Assembly (NCBI GenBank): GCA_026874595.1
Contig: CM049308.1
Span: 94,359,624-94,423,623, forward strand
DNA length: 64,000 nucleotides
From: Sipunculus nudus
Lineage: Eukaryota; Annelida; Sipuncula; Golfingiida; Sipunculidae
Direction: 5' to 3'
Positions within the stretch are counted from its first letter, which is position 1. Each line of letters begins with the position of its first letter. The position numbers were made by a program, and so were the translations under genes. The notes under the pieces were generated by a model. That model ran no database searches. It saw only the letters and a list, made by a program, of their open reading frames with translations, and had not been told where the DNA came from. Below are positions 13,301 to 29,100 of this stretch, piece after piece.

Positions 13301-16300
13301 AGTAAAACCATCTAGATTAAAACAAAAAACAAATAACTGCTAAATAAAGATAAAAACAATTGTTGTTATATTTAGAGATTGCTCTCAATCAATAATCTTG
13401 TCTTTGTTTAACTGATGCAGATGACCACATTAAAAAATATGAATGTCCAACTGAAAAGGCTGCCCAATATCAATAATGTAATCCAAGGGTAGATTTTATC
13501 CACTCTTTTAAATATAGTTTAAAGACATACATTTTTAAACAAGCAATTGATTGATATATTTGAACTTTTATAAGAGAATGTTAACCTTTTATAGTCATAG
13601 TTTCTGATGTAATTCTTGTAGAGAAATCTTCAATATCCCATTAAAAACCCATTGTCACACTTCAAGACTGCCTAATATCCAAACCACTGATCTGTTTTTG
13701 ATTATATTTAATAAAAATATTTCTCTATATATTTCCTAAGTACATACCAGAAGATAGGTCAGTATTGAATAATGTTCTGAAGTTATGGGCCAAAACATAA
13801 TGCACTTTGTAAAAAATCAGGAAAGATATTTATACTCACTTAACATGAGAAATGTTGTAGCTAGAGACTTTTTTCAGGGATATAACTTTATTTAAACAAG
13901 ATTCAATTGTATACCCAAAATTAAATCCGAATTTTGCAATTTGTTTTAAGTTATTAGCATAAATATAAAAAGAGTACCTTAAATTTTGTCCAACTTTGGT
14001 CACGGCACATTTTTTTTTTCCTGCAAGCACTGTTGATTTAATTTTCATATCATGCACATGAAAGAAATTCAGCATCTAAATTAAGAAATTTGAAAGGAAT
14101 TGGCCAAAAACTGTAGCTTTTTTTTAAAGTTTTATGAGATCATGTCATACTTACACCTAGGCTATACTTAAGCCCCTCTTCAGTCACCTGTATGTCACCC
14201 TTATTGACCTCTCAGGCTCATTATACACACTTCAAGCTTGATTTGAATTACTGATGTTGTGTGGATCTTGTAAGGATGGCCCAAAATGTATTTCAAATGA
14301 CACCATGTAGTCACCTTTGGGTATTTTTCATTTCAATTTTAATAATGAAAAAAAAAAAAGGGACCCATGGGTCACGGCGCTCAGCTGAAGTTTGAAATAT
14401 TTGCAAATGCAAAATATGCAAAATATTCTATTGTAATGTTTTTCATTTATATAAGCATATGAGAAGCTAAGAGGAAAGGGGCCCTCCTACTTGGTTATAG
14501 TAAAGTTCTAAATATATGATTGCAAACTAATATTCTGACAAAACTGTCATAAAGAAAAACAGTAAAGTTTTGAAATACTGTGATGCATATGAAAAATTTA
14601 CAGATGGACAGGCAAGTGGACAGAATGGACTGATACCTTTATTTCACTTTCAAGGGAATCATGCATTTAAGTTTATATTTATGCCAATTTTTTAGCATAT
14701 CCTCTTTTTGCATTAATAGTTTTTATCTGATTCATTTTTTTATTTACAAGTTTTATAAATTTGTAAAAAAAACCTGAAAATATAAGTTAAAATATTAGAA
14801 TTCTAAGTTGCAAGCAGTATATATCCAAAGTGTAGCTCATATTAGATCATATTATACACACACATATATTTTATTATTTTTAAATCACAAATGTTTTAAC
14901 TGAATTTAAAAGAAAATAATGCCACAATGTGGCATCTACAAGATTATTCCTTGAATCACTGTTAAAAAGATTTGCACACTGGTGTTTTCAGTACATGCTT
15001 AATTTTATTCACTGAAATAAAATAAAAGATTAGTAAATCTGATAAAATAAAAACATCTTTTCAAATAAAGTATACACACTGTTGGTTGAATGAGGGAAAA
15101 ACAATATCATTGTGCTTATTACTATCTCAGCTATAATTTATTACTGGAATTAATAGCCAATTTCACACCTGGTGAAGTTTTTACTCTTCTGAAGTAATGA
15201 ATTACTTATCTGATGAACATCCACATTTTCATAGCAATACACCGCTTAGTGGACACAATTAAATGTGCACTTTAATCATTGTAACCCTGGTGGTACAATA
15301 CAAAATCTAAAATGTAGCATAGCCAAGAATTAAATAGAATACAGAAAATTATAACATTCATCTTGTTAATGCTCCATCGGGGGGGGGGGGGGGGGGGGGG
15401 GGGAGTGCAGAGGGGAAGCCTGCTAGTAGTGGCCAAGCTGAGCCAAGGCAAGCTGCCTGGGGTGGGTTACATAATGCAAGTGAAGGCTGTACTACTAGGT
15501 GGGCTAGATGTAAACAACACTTGACATGGTGTATGAAAAATTAAATAAAAGCTACTCTTTTCAATCAATTCCTTTGAAATTTCAGATTTAAAAAGATCGA
15601 ATCCTTTTGTATATATGCTGTGAAAATTAAATCAACAGTGCTTACAGGGGAAAAATGTGCCATTGCCAAAGTTGGACAAAATTTAAGGTATTGATTTTTT
15701 ATTTTATGCTAATATCTTGAAAAATTTGCAAAATTCATATCTAATTTTGAGTAAACAATTTAATCTTGATTAAATAAAGTTATATTCCTGAAAAAAATTC
15801 TCCAGCTTCAGAAATTCTCAAGTTAGGTGAGAAAATATATATCCTGATTTAAAATAAATGCATTATATGGGCCCATAACTTCAAAATAATACCCAATACT
15901 GACCTAATTTTTGGTATGTTCATAGAAAATGTATGGAAGAATATTAATACTAAATATGAAAAAAAACAGATCAGAGGTTTTCATATTAGGCAGCCTTGAA
16001 GTGTAACAATGGCTTTTTTATGGAAAACAGAGGTTTTTCCTTTATATATCTGGAAGGAACGAAGTCCTAATGACCCAATTTTCGGTATGGTTGGAGATTT
16101 TGGGGACATCTAATGGTATGCAAAATTTTTGATTCGTAGGTCCAACGGTTTCAAAATGTGCCCTGTTAACGGACGGACGACGGACAAAGGACCACGACTA
16201 TAGCTCAGATGACTTATAGTCAGCTGAGCTAAAAATAATTACATAAAATTGTTATTTACTAAATGGGATTATATGTAGCAAATTCATGATAGACAAGGAT

Positions 16301-19300
16301 GCAGCTGATTGTATTAAATTAATCTAAATTTCCAGGTCTTTTCCAAGTGTTTCAGTTCATTTATTTATATTTATTACAAAACTTTAAAGAAATTAAAATA
16401 TGTCAAAGATTTAAAATACTCCAACAAGTACTCATTACAGATGTAAATATGTTTGACTAATGACATGAAGACTCACGACTGTATCAGCTGTCACATGATA
16501 CTATGTAAATAATAAAAATTTATATTACTGATTCCTTTATTTCAGTTTAAAAAATTAAACATGCCTGTCTCAAGTTTGCTCCTTGTATAATTGATTCCTT
16601 TGTTTTTTAACACATGAATCAGTTTCTAACTGAGATAACTTTCATTTTTTTCTGATATATGTATAAAAAAAAATCAAATGTGATAAAAAAAAAATCAGAT
16701 TGTAGACAAGTTCTCATTATGATGTCTATAATGTTGATAACTGTCATAAGACACTTGCTATGTTTAGTGTTTAAATATAGGTGAAAGTATTCAAAAGTTA
16801 ATATAATAGTTTTACTTTTTAAATATAAATTAAAGCCATAAAACTAGGTACCTATGATCATTATTTAAATATGTGAAATTTGTATATCCTGGATTTTCAA
16901 CAATTTTGTTTGACTGAAACTGAAAATATACTCATGAGATAAAATTTACATGATAAAACTGAAAAATGGTGTAAACTTGCAGCATCAGGCCAAGTCAAAA
17001 CTTGCGTGACAATAGCACTCCATTTCCAAATGTAAATACTATGATTGACATCAATCCTCCTCCCTATATCCCAGGATTTTATCCAAACCTTACATAACTT
17101 GAGTTAAACACCATCATCTCATAATTCAGCTTATATTACCATACAAAACAACCATTTGTCTTCACCCTCTTCCAAATCATATTTTGTGATCATACATAAC
17201 AGCTGAGGGCTGTGACCCAAGGGCCCCTTGTTTTGTGTCTAGTATATTATGGTATAATTGATATTAGATTGTTTAGTGTTCTTAATTATCTCATTGGTTT
17301 TATATGTAAGTATGTATCCATGTGATCTTATAACAGTTTTATTGCATATTTTATGATTTAACATATATTTTGTATATTGTAACACCACCACTGAGCTCAG
17401 GTATTTATTATGGATATTGGCACTTTATAAATAATCTTAAAATGAAAAAAAATTTCAAGTGATCTAGGTGTCATGAGGCTCAGCTGATCTTTGACACAGA
17501 AATTCTTTCAACTTAGGTTGCTGTCATTTTAGTATTTTATTAATTGTGTCTGTGGCAGTTGTAAAGAATTCATCAAATGGATTTTCTTCAAAATATCCAT
17601 GGTGTTCAATTTTCTTCGTAAATGATTCACATTCTTTTAATCTGTACATTAAATGTAAAGAATATCTTTGCTGGTCTACAAATGAGACATGTTCCTCAAA
17701 GGTCTGAAAAATATTTTCAAAAATGAGTAATAAAAAGCAGTTGGTGCCATGGGTCTTGCACAGTTTGGAGGTGCTATCCATGATCAATAAGCTTATAAAA
17801 ATTCAGAATGATCCATGCAATCTTCACTGAGATATTTTATATAAAGTATGAATTCCATACATCAACAGCTCAAAATGTTAAACTTTTGCAAATGTGTCTT
17901 CATCAGTTCTGAATAGCTGGCTTGGCTGATTTTATTCATATTTTACATTGTAACAATGTTATATCAGAGATGATGCACAATGTGTCATTTTTCAGATTGA
18001 GTGCAAACCTTTTTTTTACAGTCCAGAATACTAACTCAAGTCTAAAAACATATAAAACATGAATAACTCACAGAATATATTTCAAAATTAACTAAATTCT
18101 GGATGCAAGGAGATTAACAAAGGACCTTCTAGGATTGTAAGACAAATTCCTAGGGCAAAAAGTTACAATTTGTGCCCTGTAAACAGATGGCTGGAAAGCC
18201 AGACAGAAGATGGACAAAGGGTGATCGCTAAAACTCAAATGAACTATAATCAGCTGAGCTAGTCAACTACCATACTGTCCATTTTAAGCTCTCCCCTACC
18301 AATAATTTAGAAATAGTTCGAAATATTCAAACTTAACCAAAATAGAGATATTTTACAGTTGCTGTTTATATATTTTTTATCAAAAAGATTATGATTTAAA
18401 AAAAAGTAAAAATTTCAGTGTAATTTCAAATATTTCAATTGTAAATCAATACAATATCTTAGTAATGAGCTAAATGTACATCTCAAAGGTACAATAATGA
18501 AGAACTTGAGGGATAGGACAAGCTGTAAATGATTAATTAGTAATCAGTGAACACAATGTAAAGGCAGTCCATGATGATATTATTATTGATCATATTTCAT
18601 CTAAACAGTTATTTTGTGGCCTATATGGAAAAATATATCACTCAGAACAAGTCATATTTATCTACTGAAAAATATCATAAAACAGAGCTCCTTAATAACA
18701 AATAAGATTTTCAGTACGTTGGCATACTGATCTGTGAAATTGCTAAATTTTTACAGTCATTTTCCATGTTATAAGACTGGTTACGGAACTTTTCAAATGA
18801 ATGTAAAATGACTGTAAACATACAGCAATTACAAGAAATCCTTAAAGTTTCCACCATGATATCCGTATGGTGCCAAAAACTTCCTTGCTTTTTATTAGAA
18901 CTTTTTAGAGCTTATTTGTATAATTAAGCATATTCAATTTATTCATAAAAAATATAAATGAGAAACATGGGCTGGAAAAAAAACATCATCTTAAACTAAG
19001 AACTTGTGCCTGGGATGACTACAGGTATTTTGGGTGAATTTTATATCTTTATTAACATATAATTTGTTTAATTATTTCCTAATTTCCTGAAAATTTGAGC
19101 ACCAATCATATATTAATTCTTCCTTTCAGGCATTTTGGGCCTGGGCACAGTCATCCTCACTGGTAAAGGCCTCCTGGCATACTGGTCCTGGTACCGTATG
19201 TCTGATGAAGACACATTGCCAGTAATCATGCAATTTTCCTCTTTATACCAAAAGGTTGTAACTAACGTCAATCCTCACAGCAAATAAAGGCTATCCCTGA

Positions 19301-20104
19301 ATCCCTGATTATTCAGTTTTTAAGACCAAAACTTTATATTAGAAAAACTCTATATGACTTCAAAGTGATCTGAGCTAATCAAGACCATAGCCATCAATAA
19401 AGGTACACGTCATGTGACAGCTCTACTGTCAGTCAGCGGCCCTGCTCCGTCCTCCCTTGTCCTCAGTACAATATATAGGGGGCCTTGTGCAAACAGAGTA
19501 ATTCACATAATAAAAGCTCTTTCACCCAGTTAATAAAGCAAGCCATTATTTCCCCAGTTCAAAGAGACTGCACTGGGCTTGAATTGGTCACAAATTGTGT
19601 AGGACTGCATCTAAATTATAAGTGAATAGCAGCTGACAAATGCAGACAAGTATCATGTTAAGAAACACCCGTGGCCCTGGAGACCCTTCAGTTATTACAT
19701 ACAAAAAGACGCACAATATTGGACGGGGCTGGCCTCATCAAGTCTGATCTATGGGACCTGTGGTTACATGGGGCAGCCATGGTGATTATACACCAACATG
19801 CCAGGTTTTGTTTTTGGGTGCTCAGATTGAGAAATATGCACGCTCTGTGTTTCTAAGCATGTCAGTTAGATCACTGAGCCAATTTTGTCAGGTATTTGTT
19901 CAATTTTGTTAATGTGCCCCAGCAGGCAGTTACCTCGTAGAACGCTGATTATCATATCAGTGTAGACAGAGAGGGGAGGGGACCAGGGATGAGGATAACG
20001 TTTAGGTAAATAAACAAAGTAATTACATCATGTGATCCCTTAATTAGACAACAATTTATATAAACACACACACACATACATATATATAAATAAATGAATA
20101 TATT

Positions 20105-20163
<59 letters not shown>

Positions 20164-23100
20164 AATGTTACTATTTATTAGTTTGTATTTTAAAGTTTTA
20201 TTGGAGGTTACTGCCTCTATTTCTTAATGCTGACTTATCTCATTCTTTTAACCTAAGAATGAACATCTGATTATGGTGTTCCATTTCTGTCTTGGACTAC
20301 ATGACAGGGTGGTAACATTTGCTGCATGTTATTTTATGTTATGGTTTCACCTGGTTTGTAATAGGCCAGAATGCTGGGTCATAACACCACAGAACCCCGA
20401 CAGGCGCACACATTTGTTATTGATACACAGCTTTGGGGCATAGCCATCTCATCAAAGTGGCTGAGTAATGGTGGACTGTGAAAACACCCACCACTCCTCT
20501 GGTGAGATTTGAACACTTGACCTCCTGACTTAAAAACAATGAGTGTGTTCACAATTTTACTGTAACTTATTTTATTTTTTTTATTCTGTATTTTTTTAAT
20601 AATTAGATATAAGTAAACAAGTAAACCCATTTCATGTCACATGCTTCTTGTGAATTTTTCAAGGTTCATAAAATTCCTTAAAAATATATTACATGTTGTT
20701 CAGACTGCAAAAATCTTGTACAATTGACATCAGACAAAGAAGAAATTTTTATGGAATTTAAAATTTGTTGGAAACAAAATATTAATAGATGCATGTCTAT
20801 ATGTCTATGACCAATTAAGGTTCAGAGCAACACTAGATACCTGTTATGTTATGAGGGTATTGCAAAAAGATTAATGATTCAGCCAAAACCTCACAGAACA
20901 AAACAAAAATGACCACATGGTCACTAGTCAAAATGTAACAAACAGGTAAAGTGGAGAAATTTAAATACTCATGTAGCATTTGTAAGACATATTTTCTGTG
21001 TCATGCTAGTTATTTGCAACAACTGAATTTCAAATGATTTTAATGTGAACATGCTCAGTTTTAACCTGTCAAGATTTTGTAGTTACATGGGTTACTTAAT
21101 TTGTTGTTAATGCTAAATCTTAATCAGACATTAAATTAAACTTCATCATAAACAAGTTTTACTTAAAAAAAGAACATACTTATTATTGTTAAAGAATAAT
21201 TTAACTCATATATCATAATCTTATATGTTAGAAATATATTTAGCAATTTAGTCACTCACTGGACGTGTGCTCAGGTGATTCAATTTGTAATGTGTCTGCA
21301 TTAAAATAAATACTTGTGTGCTTTAGTTTTCAATTAGTTTGCAATTGCACATATAGAAACTAACTTATGTGTAAATATAATCATTTCAATTCAAGTCAGC
21401 ATGCTTTCCAAAATATATCTGTTTAAATGTATAGCATACTTTGGTAGTGAGGTTTTGTCCTCTTTATTTAACTTTGATATTTTACAGAAAACTGATATTA
21501 TCTTGTCATATTTTGTTTGGATTTTGACATACAAGTCAGAGCCTGACATTCATGTATTCTATAGAACATTGATTTATCATACAGATAAATACCACTGAAA
21601 TAATGTTACTATAAGAAAATTATCTAACTATCAAAAATGAATATTTGGGGATTATTAATCAAACAGAATGAGTGAACTCTCTCATTTGGTTGAAGTTACT
21701 GGGGTATTAGATATAAATGTGTGCTCTGATAAATGAGCATGGAGTCTATAAACAGGAGTTAATCTGTTGACAGTGAAGTGCCCCAGTTGATTTTATCAGG
21801 AGGTGGTGAGTACAGAGAACAAACGCTGCCGGCCAGGTGAGCACGCAGGAACCGAGACTACAGGGCTTATCAAGGGGATGTTACCTGTTAGGTAGCAGAC
21901 TCAAGAGTGAACATTTGTGGAACAGAAGACAATCAGCTGTACTCTGTCAGTTAATGTTCTGGCCGTAACCAGCTGCATGTATTAAACCCCACCTCCAACG
22001 GCCTCAGGTGTTCCGATAAAAGCAACATATGAGCACTTAACCGAGTTCACCTACATGTCACTCTGAGTGGAGAAAGTCAGATCAAAGACGGCCTCGATCG
22101 CCATCCATTTTAGGGGTAATTTGCCTCCCTTTTGTGTGACATAGACCTTGTCATCGTAAATGTAACGCGTCAAGCCAAAGTCTCCAATCTTCACTGCACG
22201 GTTGGTCTCCACCAGGACATTTCTGGATGCCAGGTCCCGGTGGACAAACCCCTTCTGAGACAGGAACTCCTGGTAAAACAATCAGACTCTTGTCACATAC
22301 CACAAGCACACCACAAAATGTGATCACACCTACTTGAGAAAAGCTCTCAAGATTATACAAGAAAACCTCTTCAGTTCACCACCACAAAAAATGACAACAG
22401 GTAAAGATAAGATTTATGTTCTGTTTATAAATTCTTATCAAATATATACTTTGTCCCACATTTAAAATTACAATTGTATATCAATAAATAAAAAAACAAT
22501 TACATTCTGTTTAGCATACTGAAAACCAAACACTTGCAAGTACAAAGTTATTGTTAAACAAATTATTTTTTTGCTGATTTACCATTACTATTATTTTTTT
22601 TCCTGGTTAAAATTTATTCTCTTATTTTAATATTTTTGTTATTAATTATCATACTTCAAAACCAAAATATCAAGATTATCAAATCATCACCACCTTTATT
22701 CAAGTAAAAAAGGGAAACTGTAAATTTCATATTATTTTAAGGTAAGCTTATTTAATATGAACATATTTTTAAATGAACATATGTGAGCATATTTTTATTA
22801 ATAAATGTTCTTCACATTGTTTCTGCCATACTCATGTATTAAGATTATTGATTAAACCTGTAATATACTGTGGATAAAGAATTGTTTGTTGGGTTGTTAT
22901 TTTCATGGAATCCATGGGTAGCTTTTGTCTACAAAATTTAATACCCCACAACCATATAAGATAAATCTTTCAAGATATACTCACAAATTTTCATCCATGT
23001 TTCAGATTTAAGTGATCCAATATTTTAGTCACTGAGCAATTGAGCCTATCATTTGCACCAGGTTCATGTGAAACTGACATTTAATTTAATGAGTAGTCAA

Positions 23101-26100
23101 TTCAAAGTAGTAAACATTCAATGTATTTCTCATAAAAAATAATGATATTTGACTTATTTTCAGGTCTTTCCTTATTTAATTATCATACAAGGCAAAACTG
23201 GAAACAATTAACCCATGAGAGTTTTAACCCCACAAATATTATTTCATGACAAAACAACAAAATTTTAAACCCACAATAATTTCTGAATCCACAGTATGAT
23301 GCAATTTGTTTTTAAAAATTTTTTACTTTTCTAGAAGTTTATATAATTGCAAATTTAAAATAAAGCTAAAGCAGTTTCCACATATACAGATAAATTAACT
23401 GATTGTTCTTATGGTTAGTAGATTAGGTCCCTGGGATCTTATATCTAATATTAAAAAAAAATTAGATTTTAGACTCCTCTTTTCATTCATCATGAAACAA
23501 AAATTAACAGTGGAAAATTTACAAATTAAAAAATATACATATGCATGTCCTGTGAATAAAACAGCACTCTGTATATTATATAACAAAATATTCAGTAAAT
23601 GAAAATTTATTTCTTTCTCTTCATGTTAAGTTTTTGTTATTTATTTGTTTGAATATTTGTCAATGAGTTTTGGTTCTTTCCTGGGAGCAAATATGTTAAG
23701 TAATCAAGAGCCATTTACATCAGATTTTTTTGTTTTCCTTTTACACAGTTTTTGAAATTATAAGTTAAGAGTCAACTGCTTCAGAAAATGATCAAAACCC
23801 ACAAACAATCTCGACCTTCATGATAGCTGAGTATACGTAAAGGCAGATTTCCTGGCGTTACTTTAAATGGAAACAAAAGTATAATAATAATAAAGCATTA
23901 GGAAAATAGCCAATTAATCATTTAAAATAAATAAAATAAATACTAACAGTACAAAACTGATTTTTAAATAAAAATTATGAATGAACAAATGATAAACAAA
24001 TGGCAATAAAAACATGTGACATATAAGTTCAAAGCAATATATTCCTGGATAATTGATATGTAAGTGAGTATGTTGGTAAATCATTCAGACACTCACCATG
24101 CCAACGGCTATCTGTCGAGCGAATGACAACAGGTCATGATATGTCAGCTGATCTGATGATGTTACTGATCTGTCACTCTGCAAAAATGGGAGATCATGCT
24201 GTACATGAGCTGTGTAGGGATATAACAATCACCATGACAACAAGCTGCCCAAATGCTGCCCCCACCTGTATGTGCCACATTAAAGGTCAAATACAAAACA
24301 AAAACTGACCTACCATTATCATCATTCAAAATAATGAATCATATTGTTGTATTTTCATGGTTCATAATTTATTTATATAATTATTATTTTACTTTAAATT
24401 TATTTTTATAATTTTTTTTTATCTGTTTATTTTATCAATATTATACCTCTCAAGATTTAAATCTTTTTAAACTTTTATTTTTTATTAAAACTTTCAAAGT
24501 CAACATTTTGTGCTGGAACCACATTACCATCCATAGAAGCAGAAACAGACTATCAATACATTTGTGTAATTTTTCACATGGATTTTTAATTTATGAACAT
24601 CAAAGAACAGGCACACATGGAAATATTATTGGTAAATATATGTATGTTCAATTTTTTTTTATAAATACTACCTTTAACCTAAATTTCAAGGAGAACTGCC
24701 ACTTATGACTCTCCTCTGGTGAAACCAGCACCATTTCCACAAACACAAAAAAAAATAATACACCCTCCCCCAAAAATAAGGATATCTTTAATCAAAATAA
24801 GACATTCAATTTCCTCTTGTTGAAAATATTAAGTTTCATCAATTAGAATATTTTATTTATTTGTAATTCTATCCAATGCCATTCTCAGTTTACAAAGAAC
24901 ACAAATAAACAATATGCTTAACCCAATAAAGCATTTACTTTTTTCATTTTACTTTTTTTTTGTTTTGGTAAACTCTATACTTGTCTGAAAATGGAGCCTT
25001 TAATGAAACCAACTGCTTATTATTGCAAAGTGAAAACCTGAAGATAACCAGTTATCCTAAACTTAAAATGTATTCTCAAATGAGCCTTAATAATGATAAT
25101 TTCAGTCCATTTCAGTACAAGCACAGTCACTGGCTGGCACACCCTCACGGCATGTGTTTTGAGTATGAACACTACTTGTCTAAGCAATGTGTTTTCCCTG
25201 TGCCTACCAATAAACATCATGTCATCACCTAAAAGATATCTGTAAAAAAAGGTATATATCTGCCATTAGATTTGCTGAGCCATGCATTTCTCAATGCTTG
25301 TCTGGGGTTTAAAACAAACCCTTTCTCCTTGAAATTCAGAAGATGAATGCATACACACAATGTTTGCAAGTGCCCCCCGTCTGGAATACTTAACTTTGCT
25401 ACTAGCATATGATGAAACAAGAATGAAATATTTCAGTTTATAACATTATGTAATGATATCCAACTGTAAACCTGTCAATACTCATATCAAAAAATTAGTT
25501 TTATATTTCAAATTTACATGTCAGTTCAAGCTTTCACACTGCATTCATCCTTAAGAAGGTTTAATATGTTTTCTCTCTGACAGATGGCAGCACCCTACCA
25601 CAGTTTGGCTGATTCCTGCCCCTGCAATCTGCAAGCCAGCTGCACTGGAGGGGTTATTTATTGAGCATGACTATAAAGTTCTTAAAATGGTTTGATTTTG
25701 AAAACAAAGCCTACAGGCCTAATGCGAACTTGTGCAATAGAATAAACACCAGGTATAATGCTTCACTGCTGGACCATTACTTTTCAAGTACATGTGTAAC
25801 ATGTATATGAACAACACAAGTACTAAACATTTTGAACGAGAAATAATAACATTAACATCACTGCTGAAATTCTGGCATGGGTGTACACAACACAAAAATG
25901 ATTGTAGCTGGCACCACCAGTCTTGTATACAACTAAGCTATAAGAGATATATACATATACCCTATTTCAGACTGATATATGTCAAACCCCTCCTGCGAAA
26001 TAAGCAGGGACATGCACTGTGCAAAAATTATTGTAGGTGGCACCACCAGTTTTGTACATGATAAAGCTATCCATTATGTATAAATATGCCCAATTTCAGG

Positions 26101-29100
26101 CTCATGTATCAAATTCCTCCATACAAATAAGCAGGCACATACATTTTGCAAAAGTCATTGTAGGTCGCCACTCCTGTCTTGTAAACGAGAAAGCCATCAA
26201 AGACACATAGACAGGTAAAAATATCAGGCCAATACATCAACCTTCTCTTGAGTTTGATGCACCAGGTTTAGGTGAGAAAGGCAGTTGCATGAGTGAATTG
26301 TGACAAATTGCTGGCTCAAGCTACTGCACTGAGTGAACTCTTTGACCTGCACCTGGCAAGACTGAGTGAACTTTTGATCTGTACCTGGCTGCACTGAGTG
26401 AACTCTTGACCAGTTGCATAATCTGACACATCTGGCAGTATGCCAAAGCTATAAATAGAATGCAGCTACTGCACTTAGTGAACTCTTGACCTATACCTGG
26501 CTGCACTGAGTAAACTCTTGACCTGATCTGATACAGTTGGCAGTCTGCCAAAGCTATAAATAGATCCAGGATGACCTTTGGCCTGTTGCCAAATCTTAAT
26601 AATTGGCAGTCTGCCAAGCTATTTATAGATACATAAACAATCCGCCTGTTGGTAAATCTGTTTACACATACTGAAAGAATTGCTAAAATGCTTTTTTTTT
26701 AACTGATGCATTCATAAGATTTTTTATAAAAAAATTTTAGAATAATAAAAGATGCAGTCCTTTCATTTTTAAAGTTCCAATAATTGTGCCAAAAATCATT
26801 TAAATAAACTTGAACAAATCATTTTTGTGCAATGTTACATAAATTGAAACAACAGTTTTGCCGGAGGAGACTACTGAAGCCCTCAATTTGAAATAGGCTT
26901 ACTAATGGCCTCAAGACCAACTTAAGCTTTCTATGACTCTACCAAAAATCAATGAACCCAATGCATTCTTATACAATTAAAGAAAGCCTATCCTAGAATA
27001 TTCTTGTGAAAAATTAAACCATTCAGCTTGACAGTTTCATCATAAAACATTTTAAAGCTGAAAGTGGCTAAAATTACAAGGTTTCTGACCGTATAAAAAG
27101 GTCGATGTAAGTGGCACAACACTTGAAACTGCAGTTTCAAATATGAGTCACGTGACCATCATTTGCACAAAATTTTGTGATCCTAGCTCCTATTGTTTTT
27201 AAGATTGTTATGTTAGTATGCTTACTTGCCAAATGACTAATTTCAAATTCCTGTAACTCGGCCAAAATACATCAAACCAAAACCATTTAAACAAACTTGA
27301 CAGAACTGGTCTCTAGGATCATTTCTGTGAAATAATGAACTATTTAACTGAAAATTTTTCAAAAGTTTCTTAGCTTTTCCCCCATATAATGTAAGTTAAT
27401 GCAGGTGGTGCCACAAAACACTCAATCCCACAACATTTGATATGTGACAGATTTTTGCATAAAATTTGAGGGTGCTAGCTCCTTCTATTCCTGAAAAATT
27501 ATGGATTAATGTATGGAGGACTGATGACCCCTGTACAGAAAAGGTCGATGCAGGTGGCGCCACCAATACCTTCATTTCAAATATGACTGATGTGACCAAC
27601 ATTTGCATAAAATTTGGTGATGATAGCTCCAGCCATTTCTGAGATTGTAATTTTAGAATGCTTTTTTGGACAGATGACTAAGTTCAACTTCCTGAAACTC
27701 GACAAAAATTTATCAAACATGAACCATTCAAACAAACTTGAGAGAGATTGTTCAAGGAATCATTTCTGTGAAATATTGGACAATTGATCTGAACAGTTTC
27801 AGAGAAGAAGATTTTTAAATGTTTGTAAGCTTTTCCCCTATAAATCTAAGAAAATGTAGTTAGCCAGAAAATAAGCAAAATCAGAGTTTTTTAGTTGATG
27901 CTAGCCCCAGCCATTCTTGAGATAGTATGGGTTACCGTACAGACGACGCTACACCATCGCATAAGCCAACAAGTTCACTATTAGTGGCCCATGGGCCATG
28001 ACGCTCAGCTGAATTCAAGGAATGTTAAACAATGAGAAAGATGACTGCCAGAGTGCCAAAAAATCATGAATTTTGTGATTAGTCCTTAGAAATGTCTAAT
28101 TTACGAGAAAACTCTCCAAGATGGATTGACATGCCAAATTTCAGACCAATACCTTGAACCACTCCTAAGATATGAGCAATTTTCACCCAGAGCACATGTG
28201 CTTATGGACGCCACATGAAAACTATTGCAGATGTGGTGCCACCATTATTGAGTACAAGATGGAGGAGTCCAAGATGCATAATTTCAGGCCAATATGGCAC
28301 ACCATTCCTAAGAAAAGAGCATTAATTTATTCTACAGAAACAGAGTGATAGGTGGTGCCACCTGTGTTGTTTATGAGAAACTTTTCCAAGATGGATGGAC
28401 ATGCCAAATTTCAGACCAATACCTTGAACCACTCCTGAGATATGAGAAATTTTCACCCAAAGCACATGTACGGATGGATGCTACAGGAAAATGATTGCAG
28501 GTGGCTCCACCAGTCTTGACTACAAGATGGAGGAGTCCAAGATTTACTGATTTGGACAATTTCAGGCATATACAAAATCAACAATAATTCTACAAACACA
28601 GTAAGGTAGCTGGCACCACTTGTCAGTCTTACGAGAACACTCTCTAAGATGGATGTACATGCCAAATATAAGACCAAAAACTTGAACCACTCCTGAGATA
28701 TGAGCATTTTTCACCCAAACCACATGTATGATAATGCCACTGGAAAACTATTGCAGATGGCACCACCAGTCTTGAGTACAAGATGGAGGAGTCTGAGATC
28801 TATGGGTATGCACCAATTCAGGCCAATACAGTAAGTCGCTCCTGAGAAAAGGTCATTTATTAATTCTACAAAACCAGGAAAGTAGGTGGCACAACCTGTC
28901 TGGTTTACCTGAAAACTTTCTAAGATGGATGGACATGTCAAATTTCAGACCAATATCTTGAACCATTCCTGAGATATGAGCAATTTTCACCAAAAAGCAA
29001 ATATACCTATGAAAGCCACGTGAAAATGACTGCAGACGGCACCACCATTCTTGTTCACAAGATGTAGGTGTTGAGGATCTATGAACATGCACAATTCCAA

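Larger units (their letters stand above)
14360..16231 (+). mobile_element. Helentron/HINE-like element A
   Basis: Starts with GACCCATGGGTC (14362-14373) followed by GCTCAGCTGAA. Ends with the hairpin TAGCTCAG...CTGAGCTA at 16201-16231 (12-bp stem with one A-G mismatch, 5-nt loop) and CTAAAAA. A ggacggacgacggacaaagg stretch precedes the hairpin. Non-autonomous: no Rep/helicase coding seen. It contains the right arm of the inverted repeat and a 25-base G run at 15379-15403. The Helentron assignment is inference from the end structure. Confidence 0.65.

Noticed and set aside
22132-22360. Overlapping frames on both strands over exon 14
   Set aside because: Shadows of the kinase exon; they lack motifs, while the kinase frame has HRDLASRN and DFG.
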